A DNA stretch of 64,000 nucleotides, taken from the NCBI RefSeq assembly GCF_014697425.1, contig NZ_JACJRU010000003.1, positions 186,001 through 250,000 of the forward strand. The letters run 5' to 3'. This stretch comes from Nostoc sp. FACHB-110. Lineage in GTDB: Bacteria > Cyanobacteriota > Cyanobacteriia > Cyanobacteriales > Nostocaceae. The position numbers and the translations under genes were made by a program. The notes under the pieces are model-generated. The model searched no databases. It worked only from the letters and a program-made list of their open reading frames with translations, and was not told the origin of the DNA. Positions 53,677 through 63,389 of this stretch are shown piece after piece. Each line of letters starts with the position of its first letter. Within the stretch, counting starts at the first letter, position 1.

Positions 53677-54705
53677 ATGACTTTGTTACTTGCAGGAGAT
53701 ATCGGCGGCACAAAAACCATCTTGCGATTGGTGGAAACATCAGAAGAATCACCAGCATTACAAAATATCTATGAAGAAAGTTATCGCAGCAGTGATTTTC
53801 CTGATTTAGTACCGATAGTGCAACAGTTTTTGCTCAAGGCTAATGTAGCAACTCCGCAAAAAGCTTGTTTTGCGATCGCCGGGCCAGTAGTCAACAACAC
53901 AGCTAAACTGACAAACTTAGCATGGTATCTCGATAGCGAACGTTTAGCCCAAGAATTAGGCATTGCCTCTATTTCCTTAATTAACGACTTTACAGCAGTT
54001 GGTTATGGCATTTTTGGCTTGGCTAAAGATGATATCTTCACGCTACAATCTGGCAAGCAAAAACCCGAAGCCCCCATTGCTGTGATTGGTGCGGGAACAG
54101 GTTTAGGACAAGGCTTTTTAATCAAGCAGGGAAACCACTATCAAGTTTTTCCTTCCGAAGGTGGACACACAGACTTTGCCCCTCGTAACGAGTTAGAGTT
54201 TCAACTCATGAAATACTTGCTGGATAAACATGATATTCAGCGAGTTTCAGTAGAAAGAGTAGTTTCCGGGCTGGGGATTGTATCTATTTACCAATTTTTG
54301 CGCGATCGCAAACAATCCATCGAATTACCCGAAATCGCCCAAATCGTCCGCACTTGGGAACAAGAAGCCGGAAAACAAGAAAAAAGCGTCGATCCTGGTG
54401 CAGCCATTGGTAAAGCCGCAGTCCAAAAAAGCGATCGCCTTTGTGAACAAACTCTAGAACTTTTCGTTGACGCTTACGGTGCAGAAGCCGGAAATCTCGC
54501 CCTCAAGCTTCTCCCCTACGGTGGCTTGTACATCGCCGGAGGAATTGCGCCAAAAATCCTGCCTTTAATTCAAAACGGCAACTTCTTGCTTAACTTTAGC
54601 CAAAAAGGCAGAATGCGCTCAATTCTAGAAGAGATACCTGTATATATTATTCTCAACTCTCAAGTAGGATTAATAGGTGCTGCTTTGTGTGCTGCTAGGT
54701 TATAA
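53677..54705 (+). CDS. glk: Glucokinase
   Basis: ATP-dependent phosphorylation of glucose, entry into glycolysis and the pentose phosphate or Entner-Doudoroff routes (eda is also in this window). It is 342 aa, the normal length for the bacterial Glk family. It has the ATP site GDIGGTKT at residues 8-15, LINDFTAVGYGI, GAGTGLGQGFLI, the SEGGHTDFAPRN glucose-binding stretch and the C-terminal YIAGGIAPKIL. It belongs to the ROK-distinct Glk family. The 3' end is followed at 43 bp by a secreted-protein gene. Confidence 0.95.
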   Translation: MTLLLAGDIGGTKTILRLVETSEESPALQNIYEESYRSSDFPDLVPIVQQFLLKANVATPQKACFAIAGPVVNNTAKLTNLAWYLDSERLAQELGIASISLINDFTAVGYGIFGLAKDDIFTLQSGKQKPEAPIAVIGAGTGLGQGFLIKQGNHYQVFPSEGGHTDFAPRNELEFQLMKYLLDKHDIQRVSVERVVSGLGIVSIYQFLRDRKQSIELPEIAQIVRTWEQEAGKQEKSVDPGAAIGKAAVQKSDRLCEQTLELFVDAYGAEAGNLALKLLPYGGLYIAGGIAPKILPLIQNGNFLLNFSQKGRMRSILEEIPVYIILNSQVGLIGAALCAARL

Positions 54706-54748
54706 CACTAGCATCATCAGTGATATCTGCATCGGCAGAGCAAAATCT

Positions 54749-55393
54749 ATGACATTCACCAGATTTTTACCATTAATTGCCGCCACAGTTGTGTGCGGTG
54801 GTTCATTTGTCGTGGAAGCGCGTCAACCTCAACCACCAACCACCCCAAAGAAAGCAACCGTTGTTCAAAAAAAAGTACCAGTCCAACCCAAAAAACCCAC
54901 CGTTGTTGAACCAGTCCAACCAAAGTGGCAATTATTTCGTGCGCCGGATGGCCGCTTCACCGTTTTGATGCCGGGAACACCCAACCAGCAAACCCAAACA
55001 CAAAAAACCCAAATAGGAGAAATTGACTTAGAAATATTTGTCGCTGAACCACCAAAACAACAAGTTGCTTATGTAGTGGTTTACAACGATTTTCCTTACA
55101 GTTATGGGAAATTAACCAATCCTCAAACTATCTTAGATCAAGCACAATATATGGCTTTAAAAACTACGAAAAGTAGTTTAATTCGCCAACGTAATATTCG
55201 TAGTTCCAATGGTCATCCAGGCAAAGAAATCGAATATATTAATTCCGGAGGCAAAATTACCAAAAGTAGGATGTATGTTGCAGAAGGCAGACTTTATCAA
55301 GTTATGGCAATCACAACCAGAAAGCAACAAAAATCCCTAGCCAAAACTATTACAGGCTATTTGAATTCTTTTCAAGTAGTTTTGAAAAATTGA
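54749..55393 (+). CDS. Exported conserved hypothetical protein
   Basis: 214 aa from the ATG at 54749 (MTFTRFLPLIAATVVCGGSF); a longer frame from 54677 overlaps glk and is less likely. Signal peptide to about residue 25, then a Pro/Lys/Val-rich linker (residues 27-60, repeated KKxxVxxK), then a compact domain beginning WQLFRAPDGRFTVLMPGTPN. That pattern is seen in several cyanobacterial exported proteins of unknown function and vaguely resembles the PsbP/Mog1 fold. No catalytic motif seen. Confidence 0.65.
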   Translation: MTFTRFLPLIAATVVCGGSFVVEARQPQPPTTPKKATVVQKKVPVQPKKPTVVEPVQPKWQLFRAPDGRFTVLMPGTPNQQTQTQKTQIGEIDLEIFVAEPPKQQVAYVVVYNDFPYSYGKLTNPQTILDQAQYMALKTTKSSLIRQRNIRSSNGHPGKEIEYINSGGKITKSRMYVAEGRLYQVMAITTRKQQKSLAKTITGYLNSFQVVLKN

Positions 55394-55530
55394 TTCACTT
55401 CACTGCCTTGGATGAACCTCCAAGGCAATTTAGTTTTCAGGTACTATAGCAATTATGAAGCGGAAAGATTGATTAATCATTCTAAATCCTGAATACTTAC
55501 TGCAAATTAAATAGGATAAATCTCATTAAT

Positions 55531-56355
55531 ATGAATAACCAAATCAAGCTAAATGACTATAAGCAAAAAATAGCTGATATTTACGATGATAGAAGCTATA
55601 AATATGATGAAAGTGAATGGCATATAAAAATTGCCCATCGTCTTGTGGAGTATGCACAAATTGATGATGGACAAAACGCTCTAGATATTGCTACAGGGAC
55701 AGGCCATATAGCAATAAAAGTTGCTCAACTAGTTGGCTATAGTGGCAGTGTTCTAGGTATAGATATTTCTCCAGCTATGCTTGAGCAAGCTAGACGCAAG
55801 GCGGAAAAATTAAGTCTTCGCAATCTGGAATTTCAGTTAGCTGATGCTGAATCGCTAAATTTTTCTCATAACAGTTTTGACCGCATTTTGTGTGCTAATG
55901 CTTTTCCTTTAATGACAGATAAGTTAGCTGCTTTACGCCTTTGGTATAAATTGCTGAAACCTAATGGATTAATTGCTCTTCATGCGCCTGCTGATCAGGC
56001 ATTTGCAGTAGGCATTGTTTGGCAAAATATATTAGCAAAATATGGTGTAGAAATTACAACTAACGAACTAATAGGTACTGTGGAAAAGTGTTCTGATTTA
56101 CTTACAAAAGCTGGTTTTGGAAGAATTGAGATTCAGACTCAGCAGTATGGTACTTTTATTTCTCTAGAGCAAGCAAAGCAAAGATGGACTATCAATGCCA
56201 GCCTGACATTCCCTAACCCCTTATTACAGCTATCTCCACAGCAATTAACACAAGCGAAGGCAGAATTTGAAACCCAATTAGAAGCATTAGCAACCGAACA
56301 AGGGATTTGGAATGATGGGACTAGTTTTTTTGCGATCGCTCGCAAAGCAGAATAA
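55531..56355 (+). CDS. Class I SAM-dependent methyltransferase
   Basis: A 274-aa methyltransferase of the UbiE/COQ5-like type. The SAM-binding motif I is ALDIATGTGHIAIKVAQ (residues about 50-66), motif II is VLGIDISPAML, then LADAESLNFSHNSFDRILCANAFPLM and LLKPNGLIALH. It lacks the menaquinone/ubiquinone MenG/UbiE signatures in full, so the substrate (quinone precursor, lipid or natural product) is open. Convergent with ilvH, with a terminator between. Confidence 0.85.
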   Translation: MNNQIKLNDYKQKIADIYDDRSYKYDESEWHIKIAHRLVEYAQIDDGQNALDIATGTGHIAIKVAQLVGYSGSVLGIDISPAMLEQARRKAEKLSLRNLEFQLADAESLNFSHNSFDRILCANAFPLMTDKLAALRLWYKLLKPNGLIALHAPADQAFAVGIVWQNILAKYGVEITTNELIGTVEKCSDLLTKAGFGRIEIQTQQYGTFISLEQAKQRWTINASLTFPNPLLQLSPQQLTQAKAEFETQLEALATEQGIWNDGTSFFAIARKAE

Positions 56356-56381
56356 AACCACAGATAAATTATCTGTGGTTT
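56355..56381. terminator. Bidirectional terminator between convergent genes
   Basis: AAACCACAGAT (56355-56365) and ATCTGTGGTTT (56371-56381) form a perfect 11-bp stem with a five-base loop. It stands between the methyltransferase and ilvH stops, with A and T runs on the appropriate sides for both directions. Confidence 0.8.
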
Positions 56382-56399
56382 CACATTCCCAATACCGTT

Positions 56400-56921
56400 T
56401 CACGAAGCCTTTGCTTCCAAAGACTTCAGCAATTCAGTATTAACACCCGATTCCCGAGTTAAAGAAATTTTGCCAGTGCGGGCTATTTCCCGGATGCCGA
56501 ATTTTTGTAGCACCTGCACAATCGCTACCATCTTTCCAGGATCACCCACCACTTCCAAAGTCAGGGAATCTTCCGCCACATCTACAACCCGCGCCCGGAA
56601 AATCTGAGCTAATTCCAGCACTTCTGAACGGTTGCTGCTAGAAGCATTTACCTTCAAAAGCATCAATTCGCGCTCAACACAGGGAATTTCGGTAATATCC
56701 TGCACTTTCAGGACATTAATCAACTTGTATAGTTGCTTGGTGATTTGCTCGATAATGCGATCGTCACCAGCCACAACCATCGTAATCCGAGAAATGCCTC
56801 CCTGCTCGGCTTGACCAACAGCAAGGCTTTCGATGTTGTAGCCACGACGGGCAAACAAACTAGAAATGCGGGATAGAACACCCGCCTCATCTTCTACTAG
56901 AACAGAAAGAGTATGTTTCAT
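56400..56921 (-). CDS. ilvH: Acetolactate synthase small (regulatory) subunit
   Basis: Regulatory subunit of acetohydroxyacid synthase (valine, leucine, isoleucine biosynthesis), conferring feedback inhibition by valine. It is 173 aa from [15 protein letters not shown] at 56921; an in-frame ATG four codons upstream (56933) is less typical. It has an N-terminal ACT domain ([20 protein letters not shown]), followed by the second ACT-like half ([20 protein letters not shown]) and ends [10 protein letters not shown]. The large subunit ilvB is not in the window. The 5' region runs to 57199 and contains its promoter. Confidence 0.94.
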   Translation of the reverse strand: MKHTLSVLVEDEAGVLSRISSLFARRGYNIESLAVGQAEQGGISRITMVVAGDDRIIEQITKQLYKLINVLKVQDITEIPCVERELMLLKVNASSSNRSEVLELAQIFRARVVDVAEDSLTLEVVGDPGKMVAIVQVLQKFGIREIARTGKISLTRESGVNTELLKSLEAKAS

Positions 56922-57199
56922 CTTTGCCAACACAGGCTCAGGGAGCGATCGCTAACGCAAGAATTAGCTAATCTCTACCTTACACGTACTGTTAAACTAA
57001 ATTTTTGTATGGATAAGTTAGACTTCTTATTTTAAACTTATACCTGCACTCATTCCACTACTGAAACAGAAGTTATCCACAAATCATACTCAAAGCAGGA
57101 GCCACAACGAGTAAAAATCCTTTTTTTGACAGATGAATAATTCCTGTTGAAACCTTTATTCTCAAAATGTAATCGAACTCTCATCGGAGATTAACATTT

Positions 57200-57562
57200 A
57201 TGGGTTGGTTAAAAAGATTATTTGGTTTAGAAAAACCACAAAACGCTCAAGTAAATCCCACTCCCCAAGCAGTACCACAAGCTGCTACAGCTGCGCCTAC
57301 AGCCACTCAATCCATTCCCCCAGAAAGGCTAGGATTAAATGGTGAATATGACCAAAGCGGTTTAGCCAAGCGGGTAGCATTAGCTTTCGACCAAGATCAG
57401 CAGCTAGATGATGTTGATACACTCTGGGTTGCTCAAACAGGCGGCACTGTAGTTCTCAAAGGCAAAGTTCCTAGCCAAGATATTCTCAACAAAATGGTTT
57501 CGGTAGCGCGTTCAGTTAACGGTGCTACTGGGGTTGATACAAATCAAGTTCAAATCGGCTAA
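57200..57562 (+). CDS. BON-domain protein
   Basis: A small 120-aa protein. Residues 1-12 (MGWLKRLFGLEK) are a basic amphipathic segment, then a Pro/Ala/Thr-rich linker (about 17-42), then a single BON domain (LAKRVALAFDQDQQLDDVDT to VVLKGKVPSQ, NKMVSVARSVNGATGVDTNQV). BON domains bind phospholipid or protein partners. No secretion signal is evident. It stands alone; a hairpin element and two repeats follow it. Confidence 0.85.
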   Translation: MGWLKRLFGLEKPQNAQVNPTPQAVPQAATAAPTATQSIPPERLGLNGEYDQSGLAKRVALAFDQDQQLDDVDTLWVAQTGGTVVLKGKVPSQDILNKMVSVARSVNGATGVDTNQVQIG

Positions 57563-57594
57563 ATTTTCTTGAATAGAAAATGAGGGATTCGTGA

Positions 57595-57680
57595 TACTAA
57601 GTTGCTCTCCCAAAGAGCAATTTGGGCTGAGAGTAGAGAGTCAGAACAAGATGATGTTTCTTTGAACGCGCAACTTAGTA
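57595..57680. repeat. Small inverted-repeat element
   Basis: TACTAAGTTGC (57595-57605) is matched perfectly by GCAACTTAGTA (57670-57680). Within it TTGCTCT-CCCAA-AGAGCAA forms a second hairpin. It lies 33 bp after the BON gene stop. It may be a small MITE or a stabilising 3' RNA structure. Confidence 0.55.
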
Positions 57681-57690
57681 CTAACGCCAG

Positions 57691-57780
57691 TAGGGCTTAC
57701 GCCAGAGAACGAAAAATTAAGGTTTGAGAAAACGATGTAAGGGTGCAGGGGTATATGTATCCAAAACCCTTACACCCCAA
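57691..57780. repeat. Truncated copy of the TAGGACTTACG element
   Basis: From TAGGGCTTACGCC through AACGAAAAATTAAGG and the CCCTTACACCCC arm this follows the interior of 22690-22836. The right terminal inverted repeat is missing, possibly replaced by later repeats. Confidence 0.6.
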
Positions 57781-57824
57781 TATAAAAATCCGGTTTGATT
57801 TCTGAATCTAGTTAGGGAGTAGGG

Positions 57825-57986
57825 TTAACTCACATCTTGCACCTAGCCCCAGCGAATGGAATTCGCGGCTATACAAACGAAGTCCGCCTACGCGGACTGA
57901 CGAGAAATCAAGGGTTTGGAACCCGCGCAGGCGGGTTTTGTCTGTGTAGCCGCGACTTCAGTCGCCTGGTGCAAGATATGAGTTAA
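57825..57986. mobile_element. Complete MITE-like element with 19-bp terminal inverted repeats
   Basis: TTAACTCACATCTTGCACC (57825-57843) pairs with the reverse complement of 57968-57986 at 18 of 19 positions. Inside are nested palindromic arms (GCGAATGGAATTCGC, GCGGCTATACA, GTCCGC/GCGGAC and CCCGCG/GCGGG). It has no coding capacity. Partial relatives lie at 7297-7396 and 10266-10410. Confidence 0.8.
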
Positions 57987-58052
57987 GGGAATAGGCAAGA
58001 AGATTGATCTAGGTTTACTGCTTTTTTGCCTACATCAAACATGATTCCTAGA

Positions 58053-59702
58053 TTAAATGATGGCTACTTTAGAAGGTTCTAAAGTGGCAAATAATCTTAA
58101 ATTAAATTCTGCTTCAAATACTCCTTTTTTATAATCTAAATTCCACATTTCCAAGGCACAGTCATCATTGGGGTGAGAAGGAAAAACTAGCAGATGAAAC
58201 TCTTGATCGTCAGGATAATATTTACACTGAATCTGCGATATGGCTCCAATTTGCCGCCTATCTAATGCCACGGCTAATCTTAGGATGGCACTTAATTGAC
58301 TGACTATGAGGCGATGATTTTTGCTTAAGAGGTTGCGGAAGTTTTCATGCTTTTTCTTAGGCGGTGATTTGCGATGATAACGGGCTAAATTTGCAATAAT
58401 TTCTATTTCAGTTTCGGTATAGCCCAGTAATTCACCGTTGCGAATTAAATAGTAAGAATGCTTGTGGTGGGCTGAGTGACTAATATAATGACCGCTATTG
58501 TGTAAAATCGCTGCTGCCCACAATAATTCCCGCTCTTCATCTCCCCAATTGTGTAAGATGCCTTGAGTTTGATCAAATAAACTTAAGGCAAAGACAGCAA
58601 CGCGATCGCTATGTTCAATATCAATGTTGTATTTCTTTACCTGCTTCAGTACGCTACGTTGTCTTACCGAACTTTGATAACGTAATCTGTCTTCAATTAA
58701 ACCGTGAGTTAGCATCCAATCAACAATTACGCCTTCTCGCAAAGCGCGTCCACATAATGTGACAGAATCTACACCCAACAGCGTCATTGCTTCTTGAAGT
58801 ACGATCGCACCTGCTAAGATCACTTCTGCACGCTTTTCTGGCATACCAGAAATAGCCGCTCTTTCAACATTCGACATTTTTGCTAGGCGATTCACCCATT
58901 CTTGCAAATCTTTCAGGCTGAATTCGTAACCATTGAGTGTCGAAGGTACAAGACCCAGTTTTTCCCGCGCATTGATCAAAGCGATGGTTTCAATTGTGCC
59001 GGATGTGCCAACCAATCGCGGCGACTCGCCAGGCTGAATATTTGCTAGCACATCTTCTACAGAACGTTCTAGCATTCCTCTGGCATACGCTTGCAGATAT
59101 TGAAATTCGCTGTTGCTAATCGGGTCAGTTGTGATAAATTCACCAGTGAGTCGCACTGCACCTACCTTGGTGCTAGTTAGAGTGCGTGGTTCGTGACTAT
59201 CGCCCAAAATGATTTCTGTAGAACCGCCACCAATATCGATAATGATGTGGGGTTGGTTGTTAAATTCCATCCCCGATAGCACTCCTAAATAGATGCGGCG
59301 TGCTTCTTCTTGACCAGAAATTAAGTCAACGCTCAAACCTAATTCGCTATCTATTCTGTGGAGAAAATCTTTGCCATTGGGGGCTTCTCGCACGGCACTA
59401 GTCGCCACAGCAATGATAGTTTCAGCATTGAAAGTTTGAGCGACTGTTTGAAAACGTCGCAAACAAGCTATCGCTCTAGCCATCACTTCTGGTTTTAACT
59501 CGCCAGTGATCAAATCCCTATCGCCCAGGCGCACAGTTTCTTTTTCTCTGGTGATGATGCTAAAAGCTGGTAGGGTCGCGTCAATTTTTACCACTACCAT
59601 GTGCAGCGAATTAGTTCCTAAATCAATGGCAGCAATAATCCGGTTTTGCTGAACTGGTGGAGTTTTCACACTCTCCCAGTTAGCTGAAGCTAAATTCAGC
59701 AT
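58053..59702 (-). CDS. ppx: Ppx/GppA exopolyphosphatase family protein
   Basis: Hydrolyses terminal phosphates of inorganic polyphosphate and/or pppGpp. It is 549 aa, full length for the long Ppx type. The ASKHA phosphate motifs are present (AAIDLGTNSLHMVVV at residue 24 on, and HIIIDIGGGSTEIILG). The C-terminal half is an HD-like helical domain (AAILHNSGHYISHSAHHKHS) with HN where HD is usual. Polyphosphate storage suits a cyanobacterium. Exopolyphosphatase versus guanosine pentaphosphatase cannot be settled by sequence reading. Confidence 0.9.
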   Translation of the reverse strand: MLNLASANWESVKTPPVQQNRIIAAIDLGTNSLHMVVVKIDATLPAFSIITREKETVRLGDRDLITGELKPEVMARAIACLRRFQTVAQTFNAETIIAVATSAVREAPNGKDFLHRIDSELGLSVDLISGQEEARRIYLGVLSGMEFNNQPHIIIDIGGGSTEIILGDSHEPRTLTSTKVGAVRLTGEFITTDPISNSEFQYLQAYARGMLERSVEDVLANIQPGESPRLVGTSGTIETIALINAREKLGLVPSTLNGYEFSLKDLQEWVNRLAKMSNVERAAISGMPEKRAEVILAGAIVLQEAMTLLGVDSVTLCGRALREGVIVDWMLTHGLIEDRLRYQSSVRQRSVLKQVKKYNIDIEHSDRVAVFALSLFDQTQGILHNWGDEERELLWAAAILHNSGHYISHSAHHKHSYYLIRNGELLGYTETEIEIIANLARYHRKSPPKKKHENFRNLLSKNHRLIVSQLSAILRLAVALDRRQIGAISQIQCKYYPDDQEFHLLVFPSHPNDDCALEMWNLDYKKGVFEAEFNLRLFATLEPSKVAII

Positions 59703-59983
59703 CTAGTTTTCTCTCTCTATTTAGGAAGAACAGTAAAAGATGGTGTGTTGGGATTTTTGACTTTGAAACGAATGTCACCCAAAAGGCTGGGTGTAGGGGT
59801 GTTGGGTGTAGGCTACTTGTTAGTGATAAATTCTTTCCCTTAAACCCTTACACCCTATTTTTATTGAAATGTATTTAGCGTTGCAAATCTAGGTTGTGTT
59901 TTTACAAATATCAAATAAAGCTATTCTATAGATGTAAAGATGTGTTAATTAATCAGCATCCAGTAATTTTTTGTTGACTTCTT

Positions 59984-60865
59984 ATGTTGAGTACGCCAAA
60001 ACGCAATCAGGAACCTGTATGGCTTGTGATTATGCGGCTTTTACGGTGGCATAAACCGGAAGGTCGGTTGATTTTGATGATTCCTGCTCTGTGGGCTGTG
60101 TTTTTGGCGGCGGCTGGCCAACCACCTTTAGCTTTAGTCGGTGTGATTGTGTTGGGGACTCTCGCCACCAGTGCTGCTGGGTGTGTAGTTAATGATTTGT
60201 GGGATAAAGATATCGATCCAGAAGTTGAGCGTACACGCGATCGCCCCTTAGCATCTCGCGCTTTATCGATCAAAGTTGGCATTGTCGTAGCGATTATTGC
60301 TTTGGGATGCGCGGCTGTTTTAGCATTTTACCTCAATCCCCTCAGCTTTTGGCTATCAGTGGCAGCAGTTCCAGTCATTCTCCTCTATCCTGGGGCAAAG
60401 CGCGTATTTCCTGTGCCGCAGTTAGTACTATCCATTGCCTGGGGTTTTGCGGTTTTAATTAGCTGGAGTGCCGTGACGCAAAACATTTCTCAGCCAGCTT
60501 GGTTACTGTGGGGCGCGACTGTACTGTGGACACTAGGATTTGATACTGTTTATGCCATGAGCGACAAGGAAGATGACCGACGTATTGGTGTCAATTCTAG
60601 CGCGCTGTTTTTTGGCAATTATGCCCCACTGGCTATTAGTATCTTTTTTGCTGGCACAATCTTGTTACTCGCTTGGCTAGGTGTAGCAATTAACCTGCAC
60701 ATCGCCTTTTGGATCACCCTAGCACTAGCTACCATTGGCTGGGGTTGGCAATCGTGGCGATTAGCACAGCCAGATTTACCTAACGCCGCTTATGCCCAAA
60801 TGTTTCGCCAAAATGTTTGGCTCGGCTTTATCTTGCTAGCTGGGATGATTGCTGGGTGTTTTTAA
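59984..60865 (+). CDS. 4-hydroxybenzoate polyprenyltransferase (UbiA family)
   Basis: Membrane prenyltransferase, 293 aa, about eight helices. The two Asp-rich Mg2+-pyrophosphate motifs are NDLWDKDIDPEVERTRDRP (residues about 69-87) and YAMSDKEDDRRIGVNSSA. The N-terminal LLRWHKPEGRLILMIPALWA is typical of UbiA/COQ2 and of the cyanobacterial enzyme acting in plastoquinone synthesis (Synechocystis Slr0926 by memory). It is divergent from ppx with a 281-bp spacer carrying GGTGTAGGG-type repeats. Confidence 0.9.
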   Translation: MLSTPKRNQEPVWLVIMRLLRWHKPEGRLILMIPALWAVFLAAAGQPPLALVGVIVLGTLATSAAGCVVNDLWDKDIDPEVERTRDRPLASRALSIKVGIVVAIIALGCAAVLAFYLNPLSFWLSVAAVPVILLYPGAKRVFPVPQLVLSIAWGFAVLISWSAVTQNISQPAWLLWGATVLWTLGFDTVYAMSDKEDDRRIGVNSSALFFGNYAPLAISIFFAGTILLLAWLGVAINLHIAFWITLALATIGWGWQSWRLAQPDLPNAAYAQMFRQNVWLGFILLAGMIAGCF

Positions 60866-61121
60866 ACAAAGCAGAAGGCTGGGGTATGAAAACGCCTCAG
60901 CGCACCTAACCTGCGGGAATGCCTAACGGCGAATGCGTTGAAAAAACCAAAACCCTAAACTCACCACATCCGGACTAATTCATCATAATTTTAAAAATAT
61001 CCCGTAATTTCCCGGATTACACAAAGATTTCATCAATATCTTGAGAAGTCGATCCGCAATCCTACGAATAGTAGTTTACTAGTTGGGTATATGCCGATGA
61101 ACATTAACAGCACCCAACTCA

Positions 61122-61700
61122 ATGCAGCGATCGCACCTAGCTAAAGCCGCCATGATAGTTTGCCTCTCCCTTGGTAGTCTTGGTATTGTTGGGGGAAGCT
61201 TTTTTTTACGAAAAGCATTCAGTAGTACTACTGAATCGCAAATTATCACCAATACGAACCGCTATAGTGAAATCCGCAATCAGCTTTGGGCGAGTCCAGC
61301 CGAAATTCAGCATTTTCCCAGTGAAATTCCGGCTGATGCTAAAAATGTTCGCATCGCTTATTCCCCAGGAGTTGCCCAAGCTAGTAGTTTTTTTCAAGTC
61401 AGAGTCCAGAAATCCCCAGAACAAATCCAAAAATTACTCACTCAGTATCGCAAACTTGCCAAACATAAATATCTCGGCGGCGACACCAATGACCACGCTA
61501 ACTTTCCTAACGGTGTCCCAACTACGTTTTTCTACACAGGTGATGCTGCTGGCGAAGCCTTTCCACCTGATTATGAAATATTAGTATTAAATGCCGAAGA
61601 TCAAGGCAATCCTGGCTTTAAGTGGAATCACGGTGATAGCTACGGCGTAGCTATTAACAGTTCATCTGCCGAAATTGTTTATTGGGCGGAAAAATGGTAA
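61122..61700 (+). CDS. Conserved hypothetical protein, N-terminally anchored
   Basis: A 192-aa protein with one hydrophobic segment (about residues 8-30) acting as anchor or signal, then a domain with SPAEIQHFPSEIPADAKNVR and a C-terminal DYEILVLNAEDQGNPGFKWN and WNHGDSYGVAINSSSAEIVY. It resembles cyanobacterial proteins of unknown function; no catalytic motif. The ATG at 61122 immediately precedes a HIP1-type GCGATCGC. No operon partner. Confidence 0.65.
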   Translation: MQRSHLAKAAMIVCLSLGSLGIVGGSFFLRKAFSSTTESQIITNTNRYSEIRNQLWASPAEIQHFPSEIPADAKNVRIAYSPGVAQASSFFQVRVQKSPEQIQKLLTQYRKLAKHKYLGGDTNDHANFPNGVPTTFFYTGDAAGEAFPPDYEILVLNAEDQGNPGFKWNHGDSYGVAINSSSAEIVYWAEKW

Positions 61701-61854
61701 GACTGACGATGTTGACACACAGCTTCTTTGGTTCTAGTGTGTCCTATCACCAGCAAATCTAAAAGACTGAATTTTGAAGTTTCCCTGGGTGAGTTGAAAG
61801 TATCCCCTAGGATTTATTAGAAGAAATTCAAGCGAGACTAGAAACTTTAATTTT

Positions 61855-63225
61855 CTAAAACTTATCCTTTACTTTCAAATTTACCCCACCAGATGGCGTA
61901 AATACTATACCACGACGCACAGATTTAAGAGGCACTTTATCTAGCAATTCTAGCGAGTAGTGTGAAAGGATTGTTGCCAACACTAATTTCATTTCAAATA
62001 AAGCAAACGCCATCCCCAAACAGCGACGATTTCCACCACCAAAGGGCAAAAATTCATATTGAGAAAATTGCCGTTCGAGAAAACGTTCTGGACGGAAACA
62101 CTTAGGTTCGGGATATATATCAGGATTATGGTGAGTTGAATAAATAGAAACAGATACTGTCATTCCTTTGGGTAAGTCGTAGCCCATCAATTGCATCGGT
62201 GCTTGAAGGATGCGTGGTAAAGCAAATAAAACAACTGGATAAATTCGCAGTGTCTCGGAACAGACGGCGTTTAAATAAGGAAGTTGAGTAATTGTTGTGG
62301 GATCTGCACTACTGACATCAATTGAGTTGAGTTCTTGCAGCAGTTTTTCGCCCACTTCTGGATGATAGTGAACCCAATATAACGCCCAAGCTAATGCGAT
62401 CGCAGTAGTTTCATGACCAGCAAAAAGCATAGTCATCAACTCGTCGCGTAACTCCACATCACTCATGGGTTGACCATGTTCATCGCGTGCAGACAATAGT
62501 AAACTCAGGATATCTTCACCTTGAGTTTGATGGCGGCGTTCTCGAATTTCTGCGTAAATTAGTTTATCAAGCTGTTGTCTGCGCCGGAGAAATTTACCCC
62601 AAGGACTCCAAGGGACTAAATCGCGTTGCAATGATTTAAACAATAGAAAAACAACACTCAAAGGCTCATTAAAAGTATTCAACATTTCGATTAAGATTTG
62701 TTGAATTTGTGCGTAGCGTTCTCCTTCTTGCAATCCAAAAACAGTACGTAAAATTACTTTTAGGGAAATATCTTGCATTTGCGGACGCGCCACAAAAGAT
62801 TCTCCTACTTTCCATTTATTAGTAACTTGCTCTGTAATTTCCCGAATTAAATTACTATATGCTTTTATGCGATCGCCGTGGAAAGGAGGCATTAAAAGCT
62901 TGCGCTGTTGTAGGTGGCGATCGCCATCCATTAAAATTAGCGAGTTATCCCCTAACAACGGTTGCATAATCTGACTACCTGAGCCTGTTTCTAATAGTTT
63001 AGAATCAGCCGTAAATAGTTCTTGAATTCCTTTCGGGTTACTAATAATTACTTGTAGCGGAAAGGCGGCAAATCTAGAGAGATAAATATCCCCATAGAGT
63101 TGCTGATATCTATCTAAATTTTCGAGTGGTTGCAGAATTATGCGTACTGTCTGAAGCCATTGTGGTTCTGGTGATTCAATTGGCAGTTTAGGTTGTGTAG
63201 ATGAATTTTGCTTGAGAGTAATCAT
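61855..63225 (-). CDS. Cytochrome P450 (CYP110-like)
   Basis: Heme monooxygenase of 456 aa without a membrane anchor. It has the I-helix oxygen-activation motif AGHETTAIA, the K-helix ETLR (CSETLRIYP), the FRPERF aromatic region and the heme-thiolate loop FGGGNRRCLG with Cys402. Length and text are like the CYP110 group found throughout Nostocales and thought to hydroxylate fatty acids or alkanes. No ferredoxin or reductase gene is adjacent. Confidence 0.9.
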   Translation of the reverse strand: MITLKQNSSTQPKLPIESPEPQWLQTVRIILQPLENLDRYQQLYGDIYLSRFAAFPLQVIISNPKGIQELFTADSKLLETGSGSQIMQPLLGDNSLILMDGDRHLQQRKLLMPPFHGDRIKAYSNLIREITEQVTNKWKVGESFVARPQMQDISLKVILRTVFGLQEGERYAQIQQILIEMLNTFNEPLSVVFLLFKSLQRDLVPWSPWGKFLRRRQQLDKLIYAEIRERRHQTQGEDILSLLLSARDEHGQPMSDVELRDELMTMLFAGHETTAIALAWALYWVHYHPEVGEKLLQELNSIDVSSADPTTITQLPYLNAVCSETLRIYPVVLFALPRILQAPMQLMGYDLPKGMTVSVSIYSTHHNPDIYPEPKCFRPERFLERQFSQYEFLPFGGGNRRCLGMAFALFEMKLVLATILSHYSLELLDKVPLKSVRRGIVFTPSGGVNLKVKDKF

Positions 63226-63389
63226 TATTAATTCTCCTAGTTAGCTATTTTGCCACGCACAGAAATAGGTTTTCTAAACATGATGAACTATCAATAGCCA
63301 AACTTTATTTATTAGCACAATGCACTCAATAAAAAATCGCTTTGCGCACAGCAGCTGCTATTGGGTGGCTTACCCGACACTCTTAAGTA

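Noticed and set aside
54677..54748. Upstream start overlapping glk for the exported hypothetical protein
   Set aside because: The signal peptide begins at the ATG at 54749; the extra residues would mask it.
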